DNA of 64,000 nt. Origin: Azorinus chamasolen (taxonomy: Eukaryota > Mollusca > Bivalvia > Cardiida > Solecurtidae). The translations under genes were made by a program, and so were the position numbers. Positions 11,342 through 21,841 of this stretch are shown in pieces. Under the pieces are notes generated by a model, which was given only the letters and a program-made list of their open reading frames with translations, had not been told where the DNA came from and ran no database searches. The stretch spans positions 58,218,633-58,282,632 of the forward strand of contig OY755240.1 of the NCBI GenBank assembly GCA_963576725.1, written 5' to 3'. Every line of letters starts with the position of its first letter. Positions within the stretch are counted from its first letter, which is position 1.

Positions 11342-12124
11342 AGACAGGCTACATACTATTACAAGTGATCAGGGTTTTGTTCAGATTGCTAATTCGCCGT
11401 AATTCATACACCATGTGAATTGAAATATTGAGTTATTCTCAGAAATACATAACTTCATGAATATTGATTTAAAAATAATAACATTATGAAATTAATTACA
11501 TGTGTGTTTAAAATGACATATAAACACAGGATATTTGACATTGAAAAAACCCGTAGAATCAGATCAATAAACTCTGAGGCAAAATTAAATGTGCACTTTT
11601 CAAATTTAGTTTTCATGGCAACTGTATAGCCTATCGTAACGAAAGTTTACATACAAAGTACACGAGTACTTGGTCTAAGTTAGCAAACAAAACTGCGACG
11701 AATGACCGAAATTCAGCCAAGTGCTATTATGCATTTTTTTGCACAGGACACCCGTGCAACAAGTGTAATGTCCGGACCTGAAAGTATAATGTCTACGCCC
11801 CCGTTTATGCAAAATGGTTGAAATAATTGTATTTTTTGTTCTAAATTTAAGATGTTTTTCATTTCACCTACATGATTTAAATCATGTTGTTGATTAATAT
11901 TATCATGAAAAACGTCAGTAAACACATACAATTGCGATCAATTAAATCAGAAGATATCCGGATGTGGGACCAACTCGGTGCAAACCTCCTTGCAGAGTTG
12001 TCGTTCGCTTCTCTCACATACACCTCTGCGATGGGCTCAATGGCAAGAATCTTGGCAAAACCAATAGTTTGTATTTTATGGTTATCTGAGTCGAAAGTTT
12101 ACATTTAAATAGGCTCAATGTCTT
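11342..12124. other. No gene seen
   Basis: AT-rich intron-like sequence. A faint family E trace with two CATGAATATTGA-like phrases lies near 11400-11530. The small open frames here lack splice or domain support. Confidence 0.4.
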
Positions 12125-12371
12125 TTAACCCTTTCCCTATTCTATGTTTATTCCAACTTTCAATACTTACTGAATAGTCATGGACAAAATAGTTAAACTA
12201 TAATATGGAAGGTTGAACACTGTAGCCATTTTAGAAATTAAATAAACTGACCTATTAAATTCCGTAGGGATACAGAGCAGACCCTGATCAGACGGCTCCT
12301 ATAGGAACCATCTTATCTGGGTCTACCCTGTTTGTAAATGCGTGAACGCGTTTATATGAGGGAAATGGTTT
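12125..12371 (+). repeat. Family A MITE
   Basis: TTAACCCTTTCCC at the left to GAGGGAAATGG at the right. Hairpin arms CCCTGATCAGACGGCTCC and GGAACCATCTTATCTGGG. Confidence 0.9.
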
Positions 12372-12388
12372 ATTTTCCCTCTAAGACT

Positions 12389-12638
12389 TAACCCTTCGCT
12401 TGCTATTTACGTCAATATACCTACCTGTAAATAGTGAAGACCCAAATGAGACAGCTCCTGCAGGAGCTGTCTCATCAGGGTCTGCACTATGTACATGTTG
12501 ATTGTGCAACAAGTGCACTCCGCAGCAGTGATTGCACAGCGAAACACTTGTACACAGTGGAGATATATGTAATTATACAACAGGACATGGGTAAAGAAGG
12601 AGAAATGTATTTTAAAACACAGCAAGAGAAATGTTAAG
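12389..12638 (+). repeat. Family B MITE
   Basis: TAACCCTTCGCTTGCTATTT to CAAGAGAAATGTTAA. The hairpin GAGACAGCTCCTGCAGGAGC is off-centre near the left end. The open frame through it comes from the repeat. Confidence 0.9.
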
Positions 12639-12715
12639 CGGTCTGTCAACTAGTTTGGAGTATGATCTTATCTGGATCTGAACGGTTTGTATAGGAAATA
12701 TATAGGGAAATAAAT

Positions 12716-12912
12716 GTGCCCACTGCAGTAAACAAATTCTGGAAGTGGGAGATTCTTCGAAATAAAAAGCAACAAATTACAGTCTCGATTTTATTGAGTC
12801 CGTTCGTGAACAGCAGTTTAAAGTGCAACACTACTCACGCCCCTAGCACCGGCTTAAGCGGTATACAACTAAAATCAATGACACTGATCATCCCGAAGGA
12901 TCAGAAAATATA
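12716..12912 (+). repeat. Family H repeat
   Basis: Shares with 46432-46640 the segments GATTTTATTGAGTC, GTGCAACACTACTCACGCCC and CCCGAAGGATCAGAA. No hairpin core; terminal structure unclear. Confidence 0.7.
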
Positions 12913-12916
12913 ACTG

Positions 12917-13130
12917 GTCCAAAATTTCTAATTGACGTCTGCAATGAAGTTTGTTCAATCATTCAGTAAAAAAGGAAACGAGACAGATAAATGCAAATTT
13001 CAAAGGAATAAAACACATACAATGTATATAGAAATAGAGATTGAGACAAAAGTGAAAAGGCTGCCTCTGATCTGGAACTGCACTATTTGTCGTGGCGCAT
13101 TTATACGACATTGGCGGCGAAAGGGTTAGT
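12917..13130 (-). repeat. Family C MITE, reversed
   Basis: Opens with the reversed family C end (AATTTCTAATTGACGTCTGC) and closes GGCGGCGAAAGGGTTA. The core is reduced to one arm (CTCTGATCTGGAACTGCAC). Confidence 0.7.
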
Positions 13131-13246
13131 AAATGTTAAAGTACGAAGAGAACAAATTGACATCTTTGTTTAAATGATATTAACTGATTCAAATCTGCTA
13201 CAACACAGTATTGTTCTGAAATGTATCGCTATGCATATCTAAAACA

Positions 13247-13327
13247 CATGTGACGGCTTAATGTTGTTCTAAAGTAATGCTGAAAGCTCCTACAGGAGCT
13301 AACAAGATTACTTTAAACCTGCATTAA
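13247..13327. repeat. Family F palindrome core
   Basis: GTGACGGCTTAATG and TGCATTAAGCTGTG flank GAAAGCTCCTACAGGAGCT. Followed by pogo-like GTTCGAGATATCGAAGTTCG near 13405. Confidence 0.65.
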
Positions 13328-13559
13328 GCTGTGAAATTGTCCAGAAAAGATATCGGATAACTCAAAAATCTGTTATTTCGAACAAATTTGTATAGTCCCA
13401 TAAAGTTCGAGATATCGAAGTTCGACTGTATATCATTTACCAGATAAGGCATTTTTATTCGATTAACCATTGTTGTTAACCAATTGTTGATACACATTTT
13501 GATACACTCCTTTGCAAAACACATCTAGAGTATCAAGTAGTTTTATGGTTTCTGTGCAG

Positions 13560-13719
13560 CAACGAGCGACTGTGGTGACAAGGCGGCGGACGTGTTTTTT
13601 CTGTTAGGGTCTTCTGGGAACATATCTAGCGCAACTTTTCAGAAGAAGCTCGAGTGTATCAACAATGTGGTTTCGGACTTCAACATTGGGCCGGACGTTG
13701 TCCGAGTTGGCGTCATAAG
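13560..13719 (+). pseudogene. vWA-domain N-terminal exon, MIDAS degraded
   Basis: Seen: acceptor TTTCTGTGCAG, donor GTAAGG at 13720, one open frame entered in phase 1 and left in phase 2. The product has ADVFFLLGSSGNISSATF, then a helix-like stretch and VVSDFNIGPDVVRVGVI. This is the classic vWA opening (beta-1 strand, MIDAS loop, helix 1, beta-2 strand IGPDxVRVGV) of matrilin- and collagen-like secreted proteins. The usual metal-binding DxSxS is here GxSxN, so metal-dependent ligand binding is probably lost. The middle of the domain (GGTxT and TDG motifs) should be one or two exons further on; I did not find it before the C-terminal exon at 23597. The exon itself has no stop; I class it with its two stop-containing neighbours. 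Confidence 0.7.
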
Positions 13720-13795
13720 GTAAGGCGTATTATGTGTACTCGAGTATTGAATAATTATGGATCTTATTATCCAGATGGTTCACCGTTAGACAGGC

Positions 13796-13975
13796 TGGGT
13801 CCATGCTTATAAAGCTTTTAGTTGAGTCTGAGATCGTTTTCAAGCTTTTGATTGGTCAGATTTGAGCCTTTGGCTCAAATCTGACCAATCAAAAGCTTGA
13901 GAACTCAAATCTGACCAATCAAAAGCCTGAGAACGAAACTCAGACTCAACTAAAAGCTTTATAAGCATGGACCCA
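13796..13975. repeat. Long inverted repeat, ~75-bp arms
   Basis: TGGGTCCATGCTTATAAAGC at the left is the complement of the right end. The inner arms (AAGCTTTTGATTGGTCAGAT) are present twice on the right side, so the hairpin has a partial internal duplication. Confidence 0.9.
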
Positions 13976-14303
13976 GGATTAATAACGTACGGAGCAATTT
14001 ACTTGGTTCTCTTGAACGAGACGATTAGTTATCGATAGTACAATATACTGGGATACGAGGAAATGGGTTGATTGTCATGCGGTTTGGACATGGTAAAGTT
14101 TCGTGTTACTGACAACTGTGACACCATTGATACTTATATAATAACTCATATGTCTAATGCAGAACATATTTCATTCAGAAAACCTATTGCATTTGGTGTA
14201 AAGTAAGTCAGGCGGCGAATGGTATATCATTTTACAATGCTCGTCTGATTGAGTGAAGATGGCATTTATTAGAGTGAGCTTGGACACGTCACCAAACCTT
14301 GGT

Positions 14304-14524
14304 TTAACCCATTACCTCATGGGCTATTTATAGATCCAACCTCTTTGAATAAATCTACCGAAAAGGAGCATATACTAGAGAAAAAGAGCATTTTAGAATT
14401 TTGTGGTTTGAAACCATTGGGATTAATCGAGCATTTGCTCCTATAGGCACCATTTGTCACAATGGTTTCACAAAGTGACGTTTATAGAGTCGTCAAAAGT
14501 CGTCAATATCAGGGAATGGGCTAA
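14304..14524 (-). repeat. Family D MITE, reversed
   Basis: TTAACCCATTACCTCATGGG to AGGGAATGGGCTAA. The hairpin is imperfect (GAGCATTTGCTCCTATAGGC). Confidence 0.85.
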
Positions 14525-14810
14525 ACCCTCAGTGGTAATTATACCACATATCGTTCTAAGGCGGTACGCCTGTCTTCATCCTTTATTTGTGTTTGTATCC
14601 TGAATCTTACATACTTTGTATATAAGACTATGTCTTTGTATGTGCTATATTCGTGTGTGATTGCGTGTCAATTGCTGTGTCTCGGTCCTTTTGGAATTTT
14701 CAAAGTCAATAGGCGATACGTGACCTGTTCAGTGTCGAAGTGTCCTAAAATCAAAATCATCCAATCTAGTGTCGCAGTGCCCAACACCCAACTCAACCGA
14801 TACATGTTTT
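14521..14810 (+). mobile_element. Naiad 3'-UTR fragment upstream of copy 1 (pseudo-LTR-like)
   Basis: Starts TAAACCCTCAGTGGTAATTA and continues to TCTAAGGCGGTAC, matching the 3' UTR of copy 1 (16493 onwards: TAAACCCCCAGTGG, then CCAAGGCGGTAC). It lies head-to-tail directly before copy 1, the partial-tandem arrangement (pseudo-LTR) typical of Penelope-like elements. Confidence 0.6.
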
Positions 14811-14879
14811 TCGGAACATGTAAAAATGTGCAATAATTTTAAGTCTGGTCATAACATAAAACAACATTAACTTTCTACT

Positions 14880-16194
14880 TTGTACTGGATTCCGAAACTA
14901 CATAAAAACCCTTATAAGTCGCGTTTTATTGCCAACTCTAGCTGTTGTACCACTACTAAATTATCTATATTTTTGACGTCCTGTCTAATTACGATCAAAG
15001 AACATGTTAAACGCTACTGTGATAAAATATATGAAAATTCTGGTATTAATGTTTTTTGGTCCATAAAAAATTCAAATGATGTTTTTAACAAAACTTGAAA
15101 ATGAACAGTATAACATTTCTTTACTGAGCTCTTATGATTTCTCTACACTCTATACTACTCTACCTCACCATCTTATAAAGGATAAACTTATTAAATTAAT
15201 AGAAAAAACCTTTGCCAGAGAAAACAAAATGTTCATTGTTTGTAATGTTCAACGTGCATTCTTTTCGAATTCAGAAGTTGAACATTACACAATGTGGACT
15301 TGCCTTGATGTTTGTAGATCTCTTATCTTTCTTTTAGATAATATATGTGTGCGTTATGGGGATACCATATATCGTCAAGTTGTTGGTATACCCATGGGTA
15401 CAAATTGTGCCCCTCTTGTTGCAGATTTGTTTTTGTATTGCTACGAGAGGGATTTTATGCTTAGCTTAAAACCTGATACACAGACCGATATTGTTAATGC
15501 TTTTAATAAAACTTCAAGGTATTTAGACGATATGTTGAATTTAGATAATCCTTATTTTGATACTATGGTTTCTTCAATCTACCCAAAAGAACTGTCTTTA
15601 AACAAAGCTAACCAATCTGACATTAATGCTTCATTTTTAGATTTGAATCTTTCAATTACAAATGATAAAGTTTCGTCCAAAGTATACGATAAAAGAGAAG
15701 ATTTTAATTTTAAAATTGTTAATTATCCTTTTCTAGATGGGGATGTGCCACGTTCTACATCTTATGGGGTTTATATTTCTCAACTTATTAGGTTTGCCCG
15801 AGCCTGTTCTTTGCTTGAAGATTTTAACAGACGTAATTTAGTTATAACTGATAAACTTCTTAAGCAAGGTTACAGATATCACAAACTTCGGAAAACCTTT
15901 TCTAAATTTTATTATCGAAATTTACCTCTCATTAGTAAATATAATTGCAATTTACGGACGTTACTGCGACAAGGCATTTCTCAACCAGAATTTTATGGGG
16001 ATGTTATCTACAAACTTAGGAAAATTCGGGGTCATATCCATTTTCATGATTTGTTTATAAAATGCATTAAAACATTTAAAAAGAAAGGTTATGATCCTAT
16101 TATATTGCAACACACTGCATGTTTGGTTATCGACCCTTTTACAGTCGGTAGCTACGCTTCCCTCTTTGCTTGCGCGATGACGGGCCGAGGGTAG
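14880..16194 (+). pseudogene. Naiad reverse transcriptase, one frameshift
   Basis: Reads YWIPKLHKNPYKSRFIANS in one frame, then shifts at about 15080 where five T replace the four in copy 2, and continues to 16194. Motifs in order: SSYDFSTLYTTLPHHL (catalytic Asp of motif A), GIPMGTNCAP (motif B), SRYLDDMLNL (catalytic YLDD), and a C-terminal thumb-like region ending ILQHTACLVIDPF and LFACAMTGRG before TAG. The old copy at 27548 stops at the equivalent place, so this is the true C-terminus; there is no C-terminal GIY-YIG domain. That fits the Naiad clade, in which the endonuclease is N-terminal. The RT would copy element RNA at a nicked target in the nucleus. The first residues are lost to truncation. 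Confidence 0.85.
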
Positions 16195-16200
16195 TACTCT

Positions 16201-16245
16201 ATGATGGTATGCTCTTAAACTTGGATACAGGAGGAGCTTACCAGA
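16201..16245 (+). promoter_or_regulatory. SECIS-like hairpin in Naiad 3' UTR, copy 1
   Basis: ATGA at 16201-16204, stem strand TGGTATGCTC, TT, AAAC in the apical loop, returning strand GAGCTTACCA at 16234-16243, then GA. This gives the UGA/GA quartet, a 10-position helix with one U-U mismatch, and AA 12 nt after ATGA, which are the defining features of a eukaryotic selenocysteine insertion element. It starts 7 nt after the stop codon. Copies 2 and 3 keep the same elements. Confidence 0.7.
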
Positions 16246-16820
16246 CTCATGTATTACTTTTTCCCTGTCGTGCCCTTAACGGCTTACCTGCAGGTGCTCT
16301 GACTTAAGCAAAGTCATTGAGTACATATTTGACGGTTTGTCACAGTTATTATGCTATGTTTTACATGTTGTCCTGTGTTAACCGTCGTCTATGTTGTGGG
16401 TAAGTCCAGCGGGGATACCTTTATTTACAATATTTGTAAAGCTAGGGTGACTTTGAGAGAAGTGTGAGGTTAGGACGTCCGTAAACCGGTTTAAACCCCC
16501 AGTGGTGTTTTTGCTACTGACCGTGCCAAGGCGGTACTCTCTTTGTCACCCTTCCTTTTGTTTGCCTTGCGTCTTTGTGCTTGTGGTTTGTTCAAGTTGT
16601 GGAACGTTTGTCCCTGTTTCTTGTGTGTCTGTTGGTGTTTTCTGTGTTCATTTCGTGTGTGTGTGTGCGTTTGGGTGTGTGGTTGTGTGTGTGTGTCATG
16701 CTGTCTATCGGTGTTTTGATGGTGGTTGCGTCTTGCATGTGGCTTTGCCTGCTTGACTTTACTACTTTTCCATTTATGTAAGACGTTTTTAGACTATATG
16801 TCTTGTCATAGTATTGTACG

Positions 16821-17013
16821 TTAATCCTTCTCTTGCTGAATTCTAACACACATTTCTCCTTCTTTACCCATGCACTGTTGTATAATGACATATGTCTGCA
16901 CTCTGTACAAGTATTTCTCTGTGCAATCACTGCTGTCCTGCAGGAGCTGTCTCATCTGGGTCTTTACTATTTACAAGAAGGTATATTGACGTGAATAGCA
17001 AGCGACGGGTTAA
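16821..17013 (-). repeat. Family B MITE, reversed, shortened
   Basis: TTAATCCTTCTCTTGCTG to AAGCGACGGGTTAA. The left arm of the hairpin is deleted (CTGTCCTGCAGGAGCTGTC remains). Direct copies of a 24-bp phrase (TCATAGTATTGTACGTTAA and a variant) lie on both sides, at 16801 and 17026. Confidence 0.85.
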
Positions 17014-17091
17014 GACTTTATTTCTTGCCATAGTCTTGTACGTTAAAGTGCCACATCTTGCTTTTAGTTTTCGATTAGCATGAGGTTTTGT

Positions 17092-17314
17092 TTAACCCTT
17101 TAAACGCCAATATCGCAAAAATGCGCCACGGCAAAAAGTGCAGTCCCAGATCAAGGCGGCGTCAAATCAGGGACTTCACCTTTGTCTCATACACCGTTTC
17201 TATATCTGTGCTTTATTCGTCTGACTTTACATTTGTTTTATCTTATTTTACCGAATGATGTAACACAAATTGGATAGCAGACGACTATTAGCAATTTGGC
17301 GCCGAAAGGGCGTA
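17092..17314 (+). repeat. Family C MITE
   Basis: TTAACCCTTTAAACGCC to TTTGGCGCCGAAAGGG. The palindrome is partly deleted (TCCCAGATCAAGGCGGCGTC, then AAATCAGGGAC). Confidence 0.85.
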
Positions 17315-17364
17315 ACGTTGTCGTTGTTGAGAAGGCAATGGACAGGCCTGAAGTATATTTGTGA

Positions 17365-17651
<287 letters not shown>

Positions 17652-18284
17652 CGTACGTGTGTTTGTGACCGTTCATCAACTCCATACTATCGTATATAGT
17701 GTCGCAGTTCCCTAGACCCAGCCCAACCGAGATATACCTTTCGGTACGTTTTGTGACGCTATGTCTGACCTTACTCTTGCAACAGTTATGGCGTTAAATC
17801 TTGTCTTTTGTTTCAATTAATTCGATTCAGGTTTGGTTACGCACTGCCGGTGTTGAGCAGACACATTGAATGTCATTTATATATTTCTGAGTGTGGACTT
17901 CGTTTCTTCTTCTAGTGTTGATGTGGACTTTCCTAAATCATTTCCTAATTTCTTATGTAAACATCTTTTAAGTGGTTGTTGTTGTTGAATAGTTTCACTG
18001 AATATATATCTGGTTTTAGTTCAGTAATACTGGCTTTCAACGAATTGATTTGGGCGCCTACAGGGACAAGTCTCACCTTATATCCAAAATATCAGCATTA
18101 TAATTCGATATGAGAGACTCAAACACTGCTTCTGCGATCAAATATCTGCATGAAAAGGTAGCGATCAAATGCAATATACGACAGTATCGGTATGTTTTAA
18201 TTTACTCTTATCCCGCTATGTCTGCTCAAATTATGATACAGAAGAACCTGTCTAAAGCGGCCAGCCAAATGATAAATCAATTCT
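17652..18284. other. No gene seen
   Basis: A segment near 17700-17745 (GTCGCAGTTCCCTAGACCCA) resembles 14770-14810, inside the Naiad-derived fragment. The rest is unrecognised intron-like sequence. Confidence 0.4.
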
Positions 18285-18345
18285 GACAGAAGGAGATCCT
18301 TCGAAAGCAAAAGCAGCAATGCAAAAAGAGACAAATTGTGTAACT
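18285..18345 (-). repeat. Family H fragment
   Basis: GGAGATCCTTCGAAAGCAAA and GCAATGCAAAAAGAG match part of the family H copy at 54600-54830. Confidence 0.45.
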
Positions 18346-18361
18346 ATGGGTACATGTATGT

Positions 18362-18438
18362 AAGGCAAATGGTAGCTTGATGCAGAGAAAAAGTAGCTTT
18401 CTGGATAACTTATTGCTCTGCATTAAGCAACCACCGGC
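18362..18438. repeat. Family F palindrome, decayed
   Basis: GGCAAATGGTAGCTTGATGC and TGCATTAAGCAACCACC are the degenerate arms. Confidence 0.55.
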
Positions 18439-18441
18439 TCT

Positions 18442-18691
18442 TTAACCCTTCTCTTGCTGAATTCTAAAATACATTTCTCCTTCTTTACCCATGCCCTGGT
18501 GTATAATTACACATATCTTCACTGTGTACAAGTATTTCGCTGTGCAGTCACTGCTGTGGAGTGCACTGGCAGCACAATCAACTTGTACATAGTGCAGACC
18601 CTGATGAGACAGGTCCTGTAGGAGCTGTCTCATCTGGGTCTCCACTATTTACAGGTAGGTATATTGACGTGAGTAGCAAGCGAAGGGTTAA
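18442..18691 (-). repeat. Family B MITE, reversed
   Basis: TTAACCCTTCTCTTGCTG to AAGCGAAGGGTTAA. Hairpin CCCTGATGAGACAGGTCC with GGAGCTGTCTCATCTGGG. Confidence 0.9.
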
Positions 18692-19034
18692 AACACCTAT
18701 GTTCAGATGAATGACCGCATGCCACAGGTTCTAATGTGTGTTCATGTTTGACTACTTTTGAATAAATGTTGAGCAAGTGTTATGGCACAAACGTTTAACC
18801 ACAGTTCAAACAATTTGGTGAGACTTTACATCTGATGAAGCGGTTATCAGAACAGAATAAAGAAGACCGAACGAAACAGTGACCCCGACCGAGACACATT
18901 TACATTGGACGGATGAAATTTAGAAAAAGGCATAGTTATTCATTACGAATTCCTCCAGCGACCCCTTCAAGCGTAGTAAATATGCATATTAGTTAATCGC
19001 CCTTTCCACGAAAAGTTTATTATGATTTAGAAAT

Positions 19035-19249
19035 TTAACCCTTTCCCCGCCGCAGTAGCATAAATGCACCACGACAAATAGTGCAATCCCAGATCAGGGA
19101 CTTCACTAATTGTCTCAGTCTCTATTTCTATTTAAATGCTTTATTCCTTTGAAAGTTGCATTTATTTATCTCATGTCCTTATTTTACTGAACGATTCAAC
19201 AAACTTGGATTGCAGACGACACTTAGACATTTGGCGCCGAAAGGGTTAA
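19035..19249 (+). repeat. Family C MITE with collapsed hairpin
   Basis: TTAACCCTTTCCCCGCC to GGCGCCGAAAGGGTTAA. The core is reduced to CAATCCCAGATCAGGGACTT: both stem arms and the loop are gone and only the outer asymmetric pair is left. Confidence 0.9.
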
Positions 19250-19808
19250 GACTTAATTGACTGGGATGATTCGAAAGCTAGTCATTATTGTAATTCATCA
19301 TTCGAAGAACGAAACCCGTAAATTTATTTCGGTTCTAGTTTCACTTTTGTTGTTTGGTCGCTCTTATCCACACTCACGTGATTTACTGATGTCATTTACT
19401 ATACGATAGATTTAGATTGCTCTGTCTTATCTGCGATGTAGTCCAGTGTTAAGCAAATAAAGCGTAAAATGGAAATATTTTCTATACAAAACCCCATGTG
19501 TAGCCACTTTAAAACTAAATGGTCACGTAAATCGATTCACATAAATATATACTAGGACTTTATAAGCTAGTTGGTGTAGACGTTCGTGTGCAATTTCCTG
19601 TTTGACATCTGTTCTTCTGTGTATTGCGTTCTTGTTGCATGCCCATTTACCATAAAGAACAGGGACTTGCTTTGAGTAAATACGTTTTATAAATTGATCA
19701 CTTTTCCTACACACTTATACCTTTCACATTAAGAATAACTTCATTATTCTAAATCCCCTTACATATATTCTCAGTTATGAACCAAACTATCTCACAGTAA
19801 AATGAAAT

Positions 19809-19896
19809 TTAACCCTTTCCTCCTTAAATACGTCTTTATACGCCTCTATAACAACAGTTTCTTGAAACCATTGTGATAAATAGAGCATTAGCTCCT
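19809..19896 (+). repeat. Family D MITE, left half
   Basis: TTAACCCTTTCCTCC to GAGCATTAGCTCCTAAAG, cut at the hairpin apex by the tandem-duplication junction. Confidence 0.85.
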
Positions 19897-20072
19897 AAAG
19901 AAGACCGAACGAAACAGTGACCCCGACCGAGACACATTTACATTGGACGGACGAAATTTAGAAAAAGGCATAGTTATTCATTACGAATTCCTCCAGCGAC
20001 CCCTTCAAGCGTAGTAAATATGCATATTAGTTAATCGCCCTTTCCACGAAAAGGTTATTATGATTTAGAAAT

Positions 20073-20287
20073 TTAACCCTTTCCCCGCCGCAGTAGCATA
20101 AATGCACCACGACAAATAGTGCAATCCCAGATCAGGGACTTCACTAATTGTCTCAGTCTCTATTTCTATTTAAATGCTTTATTCCTTTGAAAGTTACATT
20201 TATTTATCTCATGTCCTTATTTTACTGAAAGATTCAACAAACTTGGATTGCAGACGACACTTAGACATTTGGCGCCGAAAGGGTTAA
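20073..20287 (+). repeat. Family C MITE with collapsed hairpin (duplicate)
   Basis: Second copy of the element at 19035, produced by the 1,038-bp duplication and differing at a few bases. Confidence 0.9.
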
Positions 20288-20846
20288 GACTTAATTGACT
20301 GGAATGATTCGAAAGCTAGTCATTATTGTAATTCATCATTCGAAGAACGAAACCCGTAAATTTATTTCGGTTCTAGTTTCACTTTTGTTGTTTGGTCGCT
20401 CTTATCCACACTCATGTGCTTTACTGATGTCATATACTATACGATAGATTTAGATTGCTCTGTCTTATCTGCGATGTAGTCCAGTGTTAAGCAAATAAAG
20501 CGTAAAATGGAAATATTTTCTATACAAAACCCCATGTGTAACCATTTTAAAACTAAATGGTCACGTAAATCGATTCACATAAATATATACTGGGACTTTA
20601 TAAGCTAGTTGGTGTAGACGTTCGTGTGCAATTTCCTGTTTGACATCTGTTATTCTGTGTATTGCGTTCTTGTTGCATGCCCATTTACCATAAAGAACAG
20701 GGACTTGCTTTGAGTAAATACGTTTTATAAGTTGATCACTTTTCCTACACACTTATACCTTTAACATGAAGAATAACTTAATTATTCTAAATCCCCTTAC
20801 ATATATTCTCAGTTATGAACCAAACTATCTCACAGTAAAATGAAAT

Positions 20847-21074
20847 TTAACCCTTTCCTCCTTAAATACGTCTTTATACGCCTCTATAACAACAGTTTCT
20901 TGAAACCATTGTGATAAATAGAGCATTTGCTCCTAAAGGAGCAAATGCTCTATTTATCACAATGGTTTCATACTACGAAATTCTGAAATTTTACTTTTCT
21001 CTAGTAAATGATCATTTTGGGTAGATCCATTCAAAGAGGTTTGGTTTAAAATATCATATGGAGGAATGGGTTAA
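20847..21074 (+). repeat. Family D MITE, complete
   Basis: TTAACCCTTTCCTCC to GAGGAATGGGTTAA. Perfect hairpin of GATAAATAGAGCATTTGCTC with its complement around CTAAAG. Confidence 0.9.
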
Positions 21075-21355
21075 AGCTATAGAAATTATAATCAGGCTAA
21101 TTTCTTTTTGCCGAACATAATCTCGCCATACAACTGCTAATTGAATAAACCAATGCTTTATCTACGACGAACATCTCGTCACCTCAAAAACTACAATCCT
21201 CACCATTATACAGGGGTTACCTACAACCACTAGTCGGCCGTATGTGCCGTTGGTAAGTATTAAATTAGCCAACAGTTTTGACTATCCTGTGGTTTCATGC
21301 AAACCTTGAATTAATCAAATGTACACAAAACGAAGTATCAGAACTGTAAACAATA

Positions 21356-21841
21356 CTGTTGAACTTCGATATTTCGAACTCGGATAGTGTGAACTTCATG
21401 ATAATTCATAGTTAAAGCTCGGTCCTTCAAATAATCAAAATATAGAATTATTCTAAAATGTATCATTGTGCATATCTAAAAACATATGCGACAGTTTAAT
21501 TCAGGTCGCAAGTTGTGCTGAAAGCTGCTAAGTTGTATACAGTAAAATCTCGATTATTCGAATTTTCGTTATAAACGAATTAAGACCCTTTTAGGCAGGT
21601 GGCTGCTTAATGCATGATGAAAGTCATGCAGAAAGCTCCTGTAGGAGCTTTCTGCATGCCTTTCACCATGCATTAAGCTGCCACCTGTCTTAAAGATCGA
21701 TGATAATACGTATTTTAGTGTTCGGATAATCGAGGTTTTACTGTATTTAAGAAACTGCTCAGAAATAGGACAACTTGAACCTCTGTTAGCTCGAAGAATG
21801 TTTTATGGACCGTTGAAGTTCGAGATATCAAGGTTCAACTG
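21356..21841. repeat. Pogo-like MITE (outer), TA target site
   Basis: Ends CTGTTGAACTTCGATATTTC and GAGATATCAAGGTTCAACTG, each bordered by TA. These ends resemble pogo/Tigger termini (CAGTTGAACCTCG-type). A second pogo-like MITE is nested inside. Confidence 0.75.
21540..21743. repeat. Pogo-like MITE with family F palindrome (nested)
   Basis: Terminal repeats CAGTAAAATCTCGATTATTC and GGATAATCGAGGTTTTACTG, each bordered by TA. The centre is a near-perfect palindrome of about 50-bp arms (GGCAGGTGGCTGCTTAATGC). Confidence 0.85.

Larger units (their letters stand above)
14811..16774 (+). mobile_element. Naiad-type Penelope-like element, copy 1 (5'-truncated)
   Basis: Near-identical to copy 2 (minus strand at the window end), beginning at TCGGAACATGTAAAAATG and ending ACTACTTTTCCATT. 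Holds most of the RT region, a stop at 16192 and a 580-bp 3' UTR starting with a SECIS-like hairpin. The 5' part with endonuclease and CxC linker is missing. The low divergence from copy 2 indicates recent activity of the family. Confidence 0.85.
18859..20934. repeat. Recent 1,038-bp tandem duplication
   Basis: The phrase AGAAGACCGAACGAAACAGT occurs at 18861 and 19899, exactly 1,038 bp apart, and the sequence between repeats with only scattered substitutions. Each unit holds a family C MITE and a family D left half. The junction at 19896 lies at the apex of the family D hairpin (GCTCCTAAAG); the second unit continues into the complete hairpin. A 63-codon minus frame is conserved in both units but has no domain. 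Confidence 0.92.

Noticed and set aside
14811..16774. Hammerhead ribozyme in the Penelope-like element
   Set aside because: No CTGATGA plus GAAA core found in the UTR; N-terminal-endonuclease PLEs are reported to lack it.
16502..16930. Cys/Val-rich and Thr/His-rich frames in the Naiad 3' UTR (also 61012-61319)
   Set aside because: They lie downstream of the RT stop in GT-rich UTR, are on both strands, and do not persist in copy 3.
19523..20752. 63-codon frame conserved in two copies
   Set aside because: Conserved only because the 1,038-bp block was duplicated recently; no domain.
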